From Acidithiobacillus sulfuriphilus (lineage in GTDB: Bacteria > Pseudomonadota > Gammaproteobacteria > Acidithiobacillales > Acidithiobacillaceae), in NCBI RefSeq assembly GCF_003721225.1, contig NZ_RIZI01000138.1, positions 1 to 19,871 of the forward strand: a stretch of DNA of 19,871 nt. Direction: 5' to 3'. Position 1 is the stretch's first letter, and each line of letters starts with the position of its first letter. Shown piece by piece: positions 5,918 through 13,998 of the stretch. The notes below the pieces were generated by a model, which saw nothing but the letters and a program-made list of their open reading frames with translations, ran no database searches and had not been told where the DNA came from. Position numbers and translations under genes: made by a program.

Positions 5918-7078
5918 ATGGCCGAAGCGATCTACGCACCGGGCCTGGAGGGTGTGCCGGTAACCCACTCCGGCATTTCCCATATTGATGGCAGTGCCGG
6001 TCTCCTGGAGTATCGGGGATATGCCATCGAGGTGCTTGCCGAACATAGCAGCTATGAGGAAACGGCCTTGCTGCTGCTGGACGGCGAACTCCCCCAGGCT
6101 ACGGCCCTGGCCAGTTTTGATGCCGGCCTGCGTGCCCACCGCCGGGTGAAGTACAACATCCGCGAGCTGATGAAGTATATGCCGGTGACCGGCCATCCCA
6201 TGGATATGCTGCACTGCGCGGTGGCGAGCCTGGGCATGTTTTATCCGCAACAGGAACTTTCCGACGCGGAACGGGAGAATGTGCCGCACCTGGATGCCAT
6301 GGCCATGCGGATCATCGCCCGCATCCCCACCATCGTCGCCATGTGGGAGCAGATGCGCTATGGCAATGACCCCATTCCCCCCAACCCGGACCTGGGCCAC
6401 GCCGCCAATTTCCTCTATATGCTCAGCGGTCAGGAGCCCGATCCGGAACTGGCGCGCATCCTTGACATCTGTCTGATCCTCCATGCCGAACATACCATCA
6501 ATGCCAGCACCTTTGCGGTACTGGTATCCAGTTCCACCCTGACCAACCCCTATCACGTCATCGCCGGGGCCATCGGCGCCCTGGCGGGGCCCCTGCACGG
6601 GGGGGCCAATCAGAAAGTGGTGGAGATGCTGACGGAGATCGGGTCGGTGGAGCGGGTGCCCGGCTACCTGGACGAGAAGCTGGCGCGCAAGGAAAAGATC
6701 TGGGGCTTCGGCCATCGAGTCTACAAAACCCGGGATCCCCGGGCCGGCATCCTCAAGGGCCTCATGGAACGGCTGGCGGCGCGCAGCGGGCTCAAGCATA
6801 CCCGCCTCTTCGAGATTGCCCAGGCGGTGGAGCTGGCGGCGGGGGAGCGTCTGGCCAGCAAGGGGATCCACGCCAATGTGGATTTCTATTCGGGTGTGCT
6901 CTATCACGAGATGGGCATCAAGGACGACCTTTTTACGCCCATTTTCGCCATGGCCCGCTCCGCAGGCTGGCTGGCGCACTGGCGCGAGCAACTGGCCAAC
7001 AATCGCATTTTCCGGCCTACGCAGGTCTATGTCGGCCGGCACGGCAAGGCCTATGTGCCACTGGCCGAGCGCGGCTGA
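5918..7078 (+). CDS. gltA: Citrate synthase
   Basis: 386 residues; the ATG lies 4 bases after AAGGAGG. It condenses acetyl-CoA with oxaloacetate at the entry of the TCA cycle. Substrate and catalytic residues are in place: His192 (AEHTINAS), catalytic His227 (GPLHGGAN), His266 (GFGHRVYKTRDPRA) and Asp322 (VDFYSG). The length and the short N-terminus match the dimeric type found in archaea, Gram-positives and some proteobacteria. The longer NADH-regulated hexameric E. coli form is not a match, and 2-methylcitrate synthases are close relatives that cannot be fully excluded. The gene is 9 bases upstream of gshA and probably heads the glutathione/pyrimidine gene run. In autotrophs with an incomplete TCA cycle it supplies 2-oxoglutarate and hence glutamate, a substrate of the next enzyme. 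Confidence 0.93.
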   Translation: MAEAIYAPGLEGVPVTHSGISHIDGSAGLLEYRGYAIEVLAEHSSYEETALLLLDGELPQATALASFDAGLRAHRRVKYNIRELMKYMPVTGHPMDMLHCAVASLGMFYPQQELSDAERENVPHLDAMAMRIIARIPTIVAMWEQMRYGNDPIPPNPDLGHAANFLYMLSGQEPDPELARILDICLILHAEHTINASTFAVLVSSSTLTNPYHVIAGAIGALAGPLHGGANQKVVEMLTEIGSVERVPGYLDEKLARKEKIWGFGHRVYKTRDPRAGILKGLMERLAARSGLKHTRLFEIAQAVELAAGERLASKGIHANVDFYSGVLYHEMGIKDDLFTPIFAMARSAGWLAHWREQLANNRIFRPTQVYVGRHGKAYVPLAERG

Positions 7079-7087
7079 GGACCACCC

Positions 7088-8383
7088 ATGACCGAGATTT
7101 TGCAAAACATCCCCGCCTTGGCCACGGACCGGGTGGAACCCTTGCTGGACCTGGAGCGCCATCTCCTGGCCGAGCAGTCGCGCATCGAACTCTGGTTCCG
7201 CTGCCAATGGCAACGCACGCCGCCGCCCTTCTATGCCTCGGTGGATCTGCGTAACGCCGGGTTCAAGCTGGCGCCGGTGGATACCAACCTCTTTCCGGCG
7301 GGCTTCAACAACCTCAACCCCGATTTTTCGGCCCTCTATGTGGCCGCCATCCAGCATTACCTCAACCAGTACCATCCGGGACTGGCGCGGGTGCTGCTGA
7401 TTCCGGAGAACCATACGCGCAATCTCTTTTATCTGGAGAACGTGGCGCGCCTGCGGCAACTCCTGGGCCTTTCGGGCCTGGAGGTCCGGGTGGGGAGTCT
7501 GGCGGTGACGGAGCCCGTGACCCAGGAGTTGCCATCGGGGAACAGCCTGGCCCTGGAGCCCCTCCTGCGCAGCGGCAGACGCCTTTCTCTGGCAGACTTT
7601 GATCCGGAACTGATCCTGCTCAACAACGATCTTTCCGGCGGCGTGCCGGAGATCCTGGTCGATCTGGAGCAAGTCATCCTGCCGCCACTGGCGGCGGGTT
7701 GGCGCAGCCGTCGCAAGTCGGCCCATTTCGCCCATTATCAGCAGGTGGCCGCGGAGCTGGCCGCCGTCATCGGCACCGATCCCTGGTTCATCGATCCGCT
7801 CTTTCGCCGCTGTCAGGGGATCGATTTCATGCGCTCCGAGGGGCAGGACTGCCTGGTGCGCAATGTGGATGCGGTCATTGCCGGTATTGCCGAACGCTAT
7901 GCCCGCTACGGGATCACCCATCGCCCCTTTGTCATCGTCAAGGCCGACGCCGGAACCTATGGCATGGGCATCATGACGGTGTATTCCGGGGCGGAACTCT
8001 TCGAACTCAACCGCAAGGAACGCACGCGGATGGCCAAGAGCAAGGAGGGGTTGCCGGTGAGCGACGTCTTTATTCAAGAAGGGGTATACACCTTTGAAAC
8101 CACGGCCCAGGGCGCGGTGGCCGAACCGGTGGTGTACATGATCGGCCAGCAGGTGCTGGGGGGCTTCTACCGGGTGCATACGGATCGGGGGATCGACGAA
8201 AATCTCAATGCCCCCGGCGCCCATTTTGAACCCATGGCCTTTGGCGAGACCTGTGTGGTGCCCTGCCAGAAGTCGCCGCCGGACGCCCCGGTCAACCGCT
8301 ATTACGCCTACGGCGTCATCGCCCGCCTGGCCCTCGTGGCGGCGGCGCGGGAGGCCCGGGACTGGCGGGGGGGTGGCGTATGA
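7088..8383 (+). CDS. gshA: Glutamate-cysteine ligase, 'ferrooxidans' type
   Basis: 431 residues; the ATG follows GAGGA by 6 bases. It makes gamma-glutamylcysteine, the first and rate-setting step of glutathione synthesis, using ATP. It is unrelated in sequence to E. coli GshA and to the plant/alphaproteobacterial type. It matches the third family, first defined in Acidithiobacillus ferrooxidans. Recognisable parts are the N-terminal ASVDLRNAGFKLAPVDTN (about 50-67), NNLNPDF, the central PFVIVKADAGTYGMGIMT (280-297, a glycine-rich ATP-grasp-like loop) and the C-terminal NAPGAHFEP. The stop overlaps the gshB start in ATGA, so the two ligases are translationally coupled. No signal peptide; cytoplasmic. 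Confidence 0.93.
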   Translation: MTEILQNIPALATDRVEPLLDLERHLLAEQSRIELWFRCQWQRTPPPFYASVDLRNAGFKLAPVDTNLFPAGFNNLNPDFSALYVAAIQHYLNQYHPGLARVLLIPENHTRNLFYLENVARLRQLLGLSGLEVRVGSLAVTEPVTQELPSGNSLALEPLLRSGRRLSLADFDPELILLNNDLSGGVPEILVDLEQVILPPLAAGWRSRRKSAHFAHYQQVAAELAAVIGTDPWFIDPLFRRCQGIDFMRSEGQDCLVRNVDAVIAGIAERYARYGITHRPFVIVKADAGTYGMGIMTVYSGAELFELNRKERTRMAKSKEGLPVSDVFIQEGVYTFETTAQGAVAEPVVYMIGQQVLGGFYRVHTDRGIDENLNAPGAHFEPMAFGETCVVPCQKSPPDAPVNRYYAYGVIARLALVAAAREARDWRGGGV

Positions 8384-9345
8384 CCGCGCTTACGGCCGCC
8401 ATCCTCATGGACCCCATCGCTGGCATCAAGATGACCAAGGACACGACCTTTGCCATGTTGCTGGCGGCCCAGGCCCGCGGCCACCGCTGCCATGTCTTTA
8501 CCCTGCCGGACCTGTTCCTGCGCGATGGCCGCGCCTGGGGGCGCTTGCAGGCCGTGACCGTGCAGGATAGGGCGGGCGACCACTACCGCCTGGAGCCGGT
8601 GGGAGAGCGCCCCTTGGCGGAGATGGACGTAGTCCTCATGCGCAAGGACCCGCCGGTGGATCTGGAGTATCTCACGGCCTGTTACCTTCTGGAGCATGCC
8701 GGTACCTGGGTGGTCAACGACCCGGTGAGCCTGCGCAATGCCAACGAAAAACTCTACGCCCTGCATTTCCCGCAATTTTTACCGCCCTTGTTGGTCAGCC
8801 GCGACCTGGCCGATCTGCGCGCCTTTCTCGCCGAACATGGAGAGATCGTCGTCAAGCCCCTGTCGGCACGGGGTGGCGAAGGGGTGTTTTATCTCCATGG
8901 GCAGGACCGCAATGTGGGCAGCATCCTGGAGACGGTCACCGGGCGGGGGGCGCACTATGTCATGGCACAGCGCTATTTGCCGGCCATTCGCGAGGGCGAC
9001 AAGCGCATCCTGATGGTGGCTGGCGAACCGGTCGCGGGCGCATTGTTGCGCGTGCCGGCGGCGGAGGATTTCCGCGGTAATCTGGTAGCCGGTGCCCAGG
9101 GAGTACCGGCCCCGCTGACGGAGCGGGATCGGGAGATCTGCGCCGCCATCGGCCCCCGCTTGCGGGAGGATGGACTGCTTTTCGTGGGCCTGGATGTCAT
9201 AGGCGAATGGGTGACGGAAATCAATGTCACCAGTCCTACGGGAGCGCGTGAGATCCGTCAGTTTTTTGGCATTGATGCGGCGGAGTTGCTGTGGCAGTCC
9301 CTCGAAAGAGGGGTGCAGGCGCGGCGTGGGAGCGCGGGCCACTGA
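8380..9345 (+). CDS. gshB: Glutathione synthetase
   Basis: 321 residues, close to the usual 315-320; its ATG overlaps the gshA stop by 4 bases. It adds glycine to gamma-glutamylcysteine. Typical prokaryotic GshB motifs appear in order: MDPIAGIKMTKDTTFAML (10-27), MRKDPPVD (87-94), NDPVSLRNANEKLYAL, the ATP-grasp loop VVKPLSARGGEGVF (157-170), and the metal-binding segment EINVTSPTGAREI (280-292). Together with gshA it gives a complete glutathione pathway in one coupled unit. The following tonB-like gene starts 13 bases downstream. Confidence 0.95.
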   Translation: MTALTAAILMDPIAGIKMTKDTTFAMLLAAQARGHRCHVFTLPDLFLRDGRAWGRLQAVTVQDRAGDHYRLEPVGERPLAEMDVVLMRKDPPVDLEYLTACYLLEHAGTWVVNDPVSLRNANEKLYALHFPQFLPPLLVSRDLADLRAFLAEHGEIVVKPLSARGGEGVFYLHGQDRNVGSILETVTGRGAHYVMAQRYLPAIREGDKRILMVAGEPVAGALLRVPAAEDFRGNLVAGAQGVPAPLTERDREICAAIGPRLREDGLLFVGLDVIGEWVTEINVTSPTGAREIRQFFGIDAAELLWQSLERGVQARRGSAGH

Positions 9346-9358
9346 GGGGAAGGCGGCG

Positions 9359-9985
9359 ATGCGCCGGCTGGCCGTCTGGCAAAGAATCCGGCGCCCGGCG
9401 GGCGCCTGGGCATCCGCAGGCCACTACCTCGATGACCTTTTCCCCTGGCTTTTGCTGTCGTTGTTGCTGAATGCCTTATGCTGGTGGCCATGGGTAGCGC
9501 AGGGACCGCCACGCCCCCGGCCGGGCGTGCTGTCCATGGTGGAGATTGAACTGGTCAGATCTGCGCAGACGGCGGCACCCAAAGTGGCGCCGGCCCAGCC
9601 AGCGGCCCGGATCCGGCTCATGATCTCGCCGGTGGATGGTCTGGGGCAACGGGAAAGGCGTGCGCGGCCTTCCGCGGAGATCCAAAAGGATGTCTATACG
9701 GCGTACATCCGCACCTGGCAGCAACACGTCCTCGATTACGCCGCCCGTCACGTCTTCGGCAAGGGCCATGGGGCGCTGCCCAAAGGCCGAATCGTCGTGG
9801 CGGCGACCATCGCCGGGGACGGCCGCGTGCTGAGCGTGGAAATCGTCCAGGGACAGGACGATCCCGCCCTCGTGGCCGCCGTGCGCCGCATCATTGTTGC
9901 GGCGGCGCCCTATCCCCCCCTGCCGGCGGCGTTACGGCGCCAAGGCTCGACCCTGCGCATCGTGCGCACCTGGAATTTCGACTGA
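9359..9985 (+). CDS. TonB-family protein
   Basis: 208 residues from the ATG at 9359, chosen because GAGGGGAAGG precedes it and upstream in-frame starts lie inside gshB. A basic N-terminus is followed by one transmembrane segment (about 29-47, rich in Leu and Trp). Next come a short proline/alanine-containing spacer (50-105, with PPRPRP) and a C-terminal TonB-like domain (about 110-207). That domain has the pattern WQQHVLDYAA, GRIVVAATIAGDGRVLSVEIVQG, and AAPYPPLP before a final RTWNF. It would sit in the inner membrane with a periplasmic C-terminus and energise outer-membrane transport or another envelope step. No exbB/exbD genes are nearby, and the proline spacer is much shorter than in E. 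coli TonB. The same gshB-tonB-yqgE order occurs in Pseudomonas, where the protein is called TonB3. Substrate is unknown. Confidence 0.82.
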   Translation: MRRLAVWQRIRRPAGAWASAGHYLDDLFPWLLLSLLLNALCWWPWVAQGPPRPRPGVLSMVEIELVRSAQTAAPKVAPAQPAARIRLMISPVDGLGQRERRARPSAEIQKDVYTAYIRTWQQHVLDYAARHVFGKGHGALPKGRIVVAATIAGDGRVLSVEIVQGQDDPALVAAVRRIIVAAAPYPPLPAALRRQGSTLRIVRTWNFD

Positions 9986-10006
9986 TTCTCCGGAAAAGCG
10001 CACACC

Positions 10007-10042
10007 CCCATGGCCGGTGCCTCAACGGGTCGCGGCCATGGG
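10007..10042. repeat. Inverted repeat in the tonB-yqgE gap
   Basis: CCCATGGCCG (10007-10016) and CGGCCATGGG (10033-10042) are perfect 10-bp arms around a 16-nt loop. There is no T-run, so a terminator is not evident. Further CCATGG-containing pieces follow at 10060-10090. It could be an mRNA processing stem or a protein site. Confidence 0.4.
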
Positions 10043-10104
10043 CCGCTCCTACGGGGTTGCGCGCCATGGCCTCATGAACCCGCATGGCCCTCGGCGCGGA
10101 AACA

Positions 10105-10130
10105 TGCTTCAATAACATTATCATTTTGAC
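10105..10130. promoter_or_regulatory. AT-rich patch before yqgE, possible promoter or Fur-like site
   Basis: An AT-rich stretch, CAATAACATTATCATTTTGA, lies about 20-40 bases before the yqgE start. On the complement it contains GATAATG and matches the 19-bp Fur consensus at roughly 12 positions by hand alignment. TATCAT could also be a -10 element, but no good -35 was found. Confidence 0.25.
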
Positions 10131-10148
10131 CATCATTCCTGGAGCAGT

Positions 10149-10706
10149 ATGTCTTTTCAGTCCCTTAAAAACCATCTTCTCATCGCCATGCCGGGTCTGC
10201 ACGACGGCCTCTTCGATCGCACCGTCATCGTGATTTGCGAGCATACCGAAGAGGGCGCCATGGGCATTGTGATCAATCGCCTGCTCGACCTGACCCTGGC
10301 GGATGCCTTGCGGGCGGTGGACATCGTGCCGGGGGAGGAGATGATCAATCAAGGGGTGTACTGGGGCGGGCCGGTCCAGGAGCAAAATGGCTTCATCCTG
10401 CATACCCCGGCCGGGGTCTGGCAGTCCAGCCTCGCCGTCAGCGCCGATCTGGTCTTGACCACCTCGCCGGATTTGTTGACGGCCATCGCCCAGCATGAGG
10501 GGCCGGACCGATTTTTGCTGGCCTTGGGCTACGCAGGCTGGGGAGCGGGGCAGTTGGAGGTGGAGATCAAGGACAATGCCTGGCTGCATGGCCCGGCCGA
10601 CCCCGTGGTCATTTTCGATCTGGCGGCGGGGGAGCGTTGGCAAGCCGCCGCTCGCCTGATCGGGGTCGATATGCGTCTGCTCAGCGGGGCCGCTGGACAT
10701 GCCTGA
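10149..10706 (+). CDS. yqgE: UPF0301 protein YqgE/AlgH
   Basis: 185 residues, the normal length for the family; TGGAG precedes the ATG. Family signatures are seen along the protein: LIAMPGLHDGLFDRTVIVIC (11-30), EGAMGIVINR, VYWGGPVQ, LALGYAGWGAGQLEVEI and NAWL. The biochemical function is unknown. In Pseudomonas the homologue (AlgH) was linked to alginate regulation, and the family nearly always adjoins ruvX. It overlaps ruvX by 8 bases and is likely co-translated with it. Cytoplasmic, with no signal peptide or membrane helix. Confidence 0.93.
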   Translation: MSFQSLKNHLLIAMPGLHDGLFDRTVIVICEHTEEGAMGIVINRLLDLTLADALRAVDIVPGEEMINQGVYWGGPVQEQNGFILHTPAGVWQSSLAVSADLVLTTSPDLLTAIAQHEGPDRFLLALGYAGWGAGQLEVEIKDNAWLHGPADPVVIFDLAAGERWQAAARLIGVDMRLLSGAAGHA

Positions 10707-11124
10707 AGGGGGGCCGGCCATCGGTCTCGATTTTGGCGCCCGGCGCATCGGTATTGCGGTTTTGGGGGAAATGGGCCTGGCGCCCCAGGGGCTGGCCACG
10801 CTGCACAATGGTCCCGGCGGCCCCGACTGGATGACCCTCGACCGGATCGTCGGTGACTGGAAGCCTGCTTGCCTGGTGCTGGGTCTGCCCCTCCGCATGG
10901 ATGGTTCCGAAGGTCCCATGGCAGCGGTCGTCCGCCGCTTCGGTGCGCAGTTGCAGCGCCGCTACGGATTGCCCCTGCACTGGGTGGACGAACGGCTCAG
11001 CAGCCATGCGGCGGCCCTGGCCTTGCGGGGCTGTGACCTGTCAGCGAAAAAGCGCAGGCGGGTCCTGGACCAGGCCGCCGCCTGCGAAATTTTATCGACC
11101 TTTCTCGAAGGGGGGAGACCGTGA
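10699..11124 (+). CDS. ruvX: Holliday junction resolvase-like RuvX (YqgF)
   Basis: 141 residues with an RNase H-like fold. It shows AIGLDFGARRIGIAV (7-21, the first catalytic Asp), then CLVLGLPLRMDGSEG, WVDERLSS (catalytic Glu) and a final DQAAACEILSTFLE (last Asp). Members act in 16S rRNA 5'-end maturation and were proposed as resolvases. The start overlaps yqgE and the stop overlaps the pyrR start, which makes it a tightly coupled internal operon gene. Confidence 0.93.
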   Translation: MPEGGPAIGLDFGARRIGIAVLGEMGLAPQGLATLHNGPGGPDWMTLDRIVGDWKPACLVLGLPLRMDGSEGPMAAVVRRFGAQLQRRYGLPLHWVDERLSSHAAALALRGCDLSAKKRRRVLDQAAACEILSTFLEGGRP

Positions 11125-11636
11125 TGAGCACCAAGCCCGGCTGGGATGTGGAGCCTTTGTTGGACGCGATGATGCGCAGTTTGGCGCCGTGGTGCCAGGA
11201 AGCGGAAACGGGCATGATCGGCATCTACACCGGCGGCGCCTGGATCGCCCGGCGCCTGCATGCCGCCATGGGTCTGGACCTGCCCCTGGGGGAAGTGGAC
11301 ATCTCCTTTTACCGGGACGACTTCAGCCATATCGGTCTGCACCCGCAGGTGCGGGCTTCCCATATCCCCTTTGACGTGGATGGCCGGCAGATCATTCTGG
11401 TGGATGATGTCTGCTATACCGGGCGCACGGTTCGGGCGGCCATGAACGAGATCTTCGACTACGGGCGGCCGGCGCGGATCATCCTCGCGGTGCTGGTGGA
11501 CCGGGGCGGCCGTGAACTCCCCATCCAGCCCGACGTGGCCGCCCTGCGTCTCACCCCCGTCCCCGGCGAGGCCATCAAGCTCACCGGGCCGGAACCCCTG
11601 TGTCTGGAATTGCGCCAAGTGGAGGGCCGCCCATGA
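11124..11636 (+). CDS. pyrR: PyrR bifunctional pyrimidine regulator / uracil phosphoribosyltransferase
   Basis: 170 residues. The ATG at 11124 (overlapping the ruvX TGA) lies 6 bases after GGAG; a GTG at 11121 is an alternative start. It is a type I phosphoribosyltransferase with the PRPP loop [17 protein letters not shown] (90-106), preceded by the PyrR-typical [11 protein letters not shown] (58-68). In Gram-positives PyrR binds pyr mRNA and controls attenuation, and it also converts uracil to UMP. I saw no PyrR-type anti-antiterminator leader here, so in this organism the enzymatic or another regulatory role may dominate. It overlaps pyrB in ATGA. Confidence 0.93.
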   Translation: MSTKPGWDVEPLLDAMMRSLAPWCQEAETGMIGIYTGGAWIARRLHAAMGLDLPLGEVDISFYRDDFSHIGLHPQVRASHIPFDVDGRQIILVDDVCYTGRTVRAAMNEIFDYGRPARIILAVLVDRGGRELPIQPDVAALRLTPVPGEAIKLTGPEPLCLELRQVEGRP

Positions 11637-12622
11637 GGAAGGCCCTGCATTTTGGGGATGCCGGCACCCAGCACGGCGCAGATGGCCGGCTACGTCATCT
11701 GCTCAGCATGGAGGGCCTGCGCGACAGGGAGATCCTCCACATCCTCGATACCGCCGAGTCCTTCCTGGAGATCGGTCAGCGGGTCATCAAGAAGACCCCT
11801 ACCCTGCGGGGCCGGACCATCGTCAATCTTTTCTTCGAAAACAGTACCCGTACCCGCAGCACCTTCGAGTTGGCCGCCAAACGCCTCTCCGCGGATGTCC
11901 TCAATATTGCCGTGAGCACCAGCAGCCAGAGCAAGGGGGAATCTCTCCTCGATACGGTGGACAACCTGCGGGCCATGCATGTGGATGGTTTTGTCATCCG
12001 CCATCCCGAGGCGGGAGCGGCCCATCAGGTGGCGCGCCATGTGGGCGGCGAGGCTTTGGTCATCAATGCGGGGGATGGGCAGCACGCCCATCCCACCCAA
12101 GCCCTGCTGGATGTCTTTACCATCCGTCATTATCGCGGACCCATGGAGAATCTGGTGGTGGCCATCGTCGGCGACGTGCTGCATTCCCGGGTGGCGCGCT
12201 CACAGATCTACGCCCTCTCCATCCTCGGTTGCCCGGAGATCCGGGTCATCGGGCCGCGTACCCTGGTGCCGGCGGAGCTCAGCGCCCTGGGGGTGCATGT
12301 CTATCATGACCTGGATGCGGGCTTGCAGGGGGCGGACGTGGTCTGTGCCCTGCGTTTGCAACGGGAACGCATGGAGGCCCATCGTCTGCCCAGCCTCGAC
12401 GAATATCACCGGCGCTTCGGCCTCACCAGTCAGCGCCTGGAAAAGGCCGCCCCCGGCGCCCTCGTGCTCCATCCCGGCCCCATCAACCGGGGGGTGGAAA
12501 TTGCCTCGGAGCTGGCCGATGGGCCGCAATCGGTCATTCTTGCCCAGGTGACCCATGGCTTGGCCGTGCGCATGGCGGTGCTCACCCTTCTGGCCGGGGC
12601 CCTGGGCGGGGAGGAGGAGTGA
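11633..12622 (+). CDS. pyrB: Aspartate carbamoyltransferase catalytic subunit
   Basis: 330 residues from the ATG at 11633, which overlaps the pyrR stop and follows GGAGGG by 6 bases. It catalyses carbamoyl phosphate + aspartate to carbamoyl aspartate, the committed step of pyrimidine synthesis. Active-site elements are [13 protein letters not shown] (67-79), SQSKGES (the Ser/Lys loop swung in from the neighbouring subunit, about 98-104), [13 protein letters not shown] (148-160) and [11 protein letters not shown]. The protein has about 20 extra N-terminal residues compared with short forms, as in the pseudomonad enzymes that form a dodecamer with an inactive dihydroorotase. No pyrI regulatory chain is present; instead the PyrC-like gene follows, overlapping by one base. 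Confidence 0.95.
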   Translation: MRKALHFGDAGTQHGADGRLRHLLSMEGLRDREILHILDTAESFLEIGQRVIKKTPTLRGRTIVNLFFENSTRTRSTFELAAKRLSADVLNIAVSTSSQSKGESLLDTVDNLRAMHVDGFVIRHPEAGAAHQVARHVGGEALVINAGDGQHAHPTQALLDVFTIRHYRGPMENLVVAIVGDVLHSRVARSQIYALSILGCPEIRVIGPRTLVPAELSALGVHVYHDLDAGLQGADVVCALRLQRERMEAHRLPSLDEYHRRFGLTSQRLEKAAPGALVLHPGPINRGVEIASELADGPQSVILAQVTHGLAVRMAVLTLLAGALGGEEE

Positions 12623-13896
12623 TGCGACGATTGCTGCGCGGCGCCCATATCATCGACCCGGCGACGGGTTTCGATGCCGTCGCCGACCTTGCCATTGCCG
12701 GTGGGCGGATCCTCGCCCGCGGGCAGATCCCTGGGGATTTCATGGCCGAAGAGGTGTTGGACGGCAGCGGGCTCGTGGCCTGTCCCGGCTTGGTGGAGAT
12801 GGCCCTCCAGGCCCATACGCCGGGCCACGGCCGGGATGGGGATCTGGCTTCGGAACTGCGCGCCGCCGTGGCCGGTGGCGTGGTGCATGTCGCCTTGAGC
12901 CCCGATACGGATCCCTGCGCCGATACGGCCGGGGTGATCCACCAGCAACGCGCCATGGCCGCCGCCCTGGGCCTGGCCAAGGTCTACCCCACCGGGGCCC
13001 TGACCCGGCAATTGGCGGGCGAGGCCCTGAGCGAGATGGCCACTCTGCAGGAGGCCGGCGCCGTGGCCTTCAGCCAGGGCGGCCGCGCCGTGAGCAACGG
13101 CGCGTTGCTGCGTCTGGCCCTGGCCTATGCCGCCGACTTTGCCTTGCCCGTCCTGCTGCACAGCGAAGACGCCCTCCTGGCGGCCGACGGTGTCATGCAT
13201 GAGGGCGCCCTGAGCGTGCGCCTGGGCTTGGCGGGGCGCACGGCCATCGCCGAGCAGGTGGGGGTGATGCGCGATCTGGCCATTGCGCAGTTGGTGGATT
13301 GCCCCGTTCATCTGCGCCACCTCAGCACCATGGCGGCCCTGGATGCGGTACAGGCCGCCCGCCGGCGGGGCCAGCAGCTAACGGCGGACGTCAGCGTCCA
13401 CCATTTGCTGCTGACGGAGCAGGATGTGGGTCTTTTCAACACCCGCGCCAAGGTCCTGCCGCCGTTGCGCCCCGGCGGCGAGCGGGGTGCCTTGCGCCAG
13501 GCGCTGGCCCAAGGTCAGATCGATGTCATCAGCAGCGATCACTGTCCCTGGGGTGTGGATCGGATGGGTCAGACCTTTGCCCAGGCGCCCTTTGGCATCG
13601 CCGCCGTAGAGCTGCTCCTGCCCCTGACCCTGCGCCTGGTGGACGAAGGCGTGGTGGATCTGGCGACGGCCATCGGACTGTTGACGACAGGGCCGGCCCG
13701 GGCCTTGGGCCTGCCCACGCCCAGCCTGGCGCCCGGGGCCCCCGCCGATCTCTGCATTTTTGCTGCCGACCAATATTTTGTGGTGGATCCCCGGCAGTTG
13801 GTGTCACGAGGGAAGAATCTGCCCTATGGGCAATGGGAGTTGCGCGGCAAGGTGCGCTATACCCTGGTGGACGGGCATCTGGTGTATCGGGCCTGA
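12622..13896 (+). CDS. pyrC': Dihydroorotase-like protein, probably non-catalytic (PyrC'/PyrX)
   Basis: 424 residues; the ATG at 12622 overlaps the pyrB TGA and follows AGGAGG. The overall layout is that of a class I dihydroorotase (amidohydrolase barrel). Where active enzymes have PGL(I/V)DxHxHLR, this protein reads PGLVEMALQAH (55-65): the two metal-binding histidines are Ala61 and Gln63. The usual FSDDG segment is FSQGG. Later features are kept, including LLHSED, HLRHLST and SDHCPW. The lost HxH argues for a structural partner of PyrB, as shown for the pyrC' product of Pseudomonas. A separate, active pyrC should exist elsewhere in the genome. Alternative: an unusual but active enzyme, less likely. 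Confidence 0.88.
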   Translation: MRRLLRGAHIIDPATGFDAVADLAIAGGRILARGQIPGDFMAEEVLDGSGLVACPGLVEMALQAHTPGHGRDGDLASELRAAVAGGVVHVALSPDTDPCADTAGVIHQQRAMAAALGLAKVYPTGALTRQLAGEALSEMATLQEAGAVAFSQGGRAVSNGALLRLALAYAADFALPVLLHSEDALLAADGVMHEGALSVRLGLAGRTAIAEQVGVMRDLAIAQLVDCPVHLRHLSTMAALDAVQAARRRGQQLTADVSVHHLLLTEQDVGLFNTRAKVLPPLRPGGERGALRQALAQGQIDVISSDHCPWGVDRMGQTFAQAPFGIAAVELLLPLTLRLVDEGVVDLATAIGLLTTGPARALGLPTPSLAPGAPADLCIFAADQYFVVDPRQLVSRGKNLPYGQWELRGKVRYTLVDGHLVYRA

Positions 13897-13932
13897 AGGG
13901 ACGGAATGACGGTATTGGCGGGAGCGGATCTT

Positions 13933-13990
13933 GCCGAGGGCCGGGAAGCGGTCACTGCCGAATCCCGGCTCCGGCTGTTTCCCCCTCGGC
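13933..13990. repeat. Nested inverted repeat between convergent pyrC' and tatC
   Basis: GCCGAGGG (13933-13940) pairs with CCCTCGGC (13983-13990). Inside it GCCGGGA (13940-13946) pairs with TCCCGGC (13963-13969). The position between two converging operons suggests a shared transcription end, but neither side has an adjacent T-run. Confidence 0.4.
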
Positions 13991-13998
13991 AGGAGCGG

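Noticed and set aside
5891..8224. Very long open frame (777 codons) on the minus strand
   Set aside because: It lies entirely opposite citrate synthase and gshA, both of which have clear family motifs; its translation is low in complexity and unlike any family. It is a product of GC-rich codon bias.
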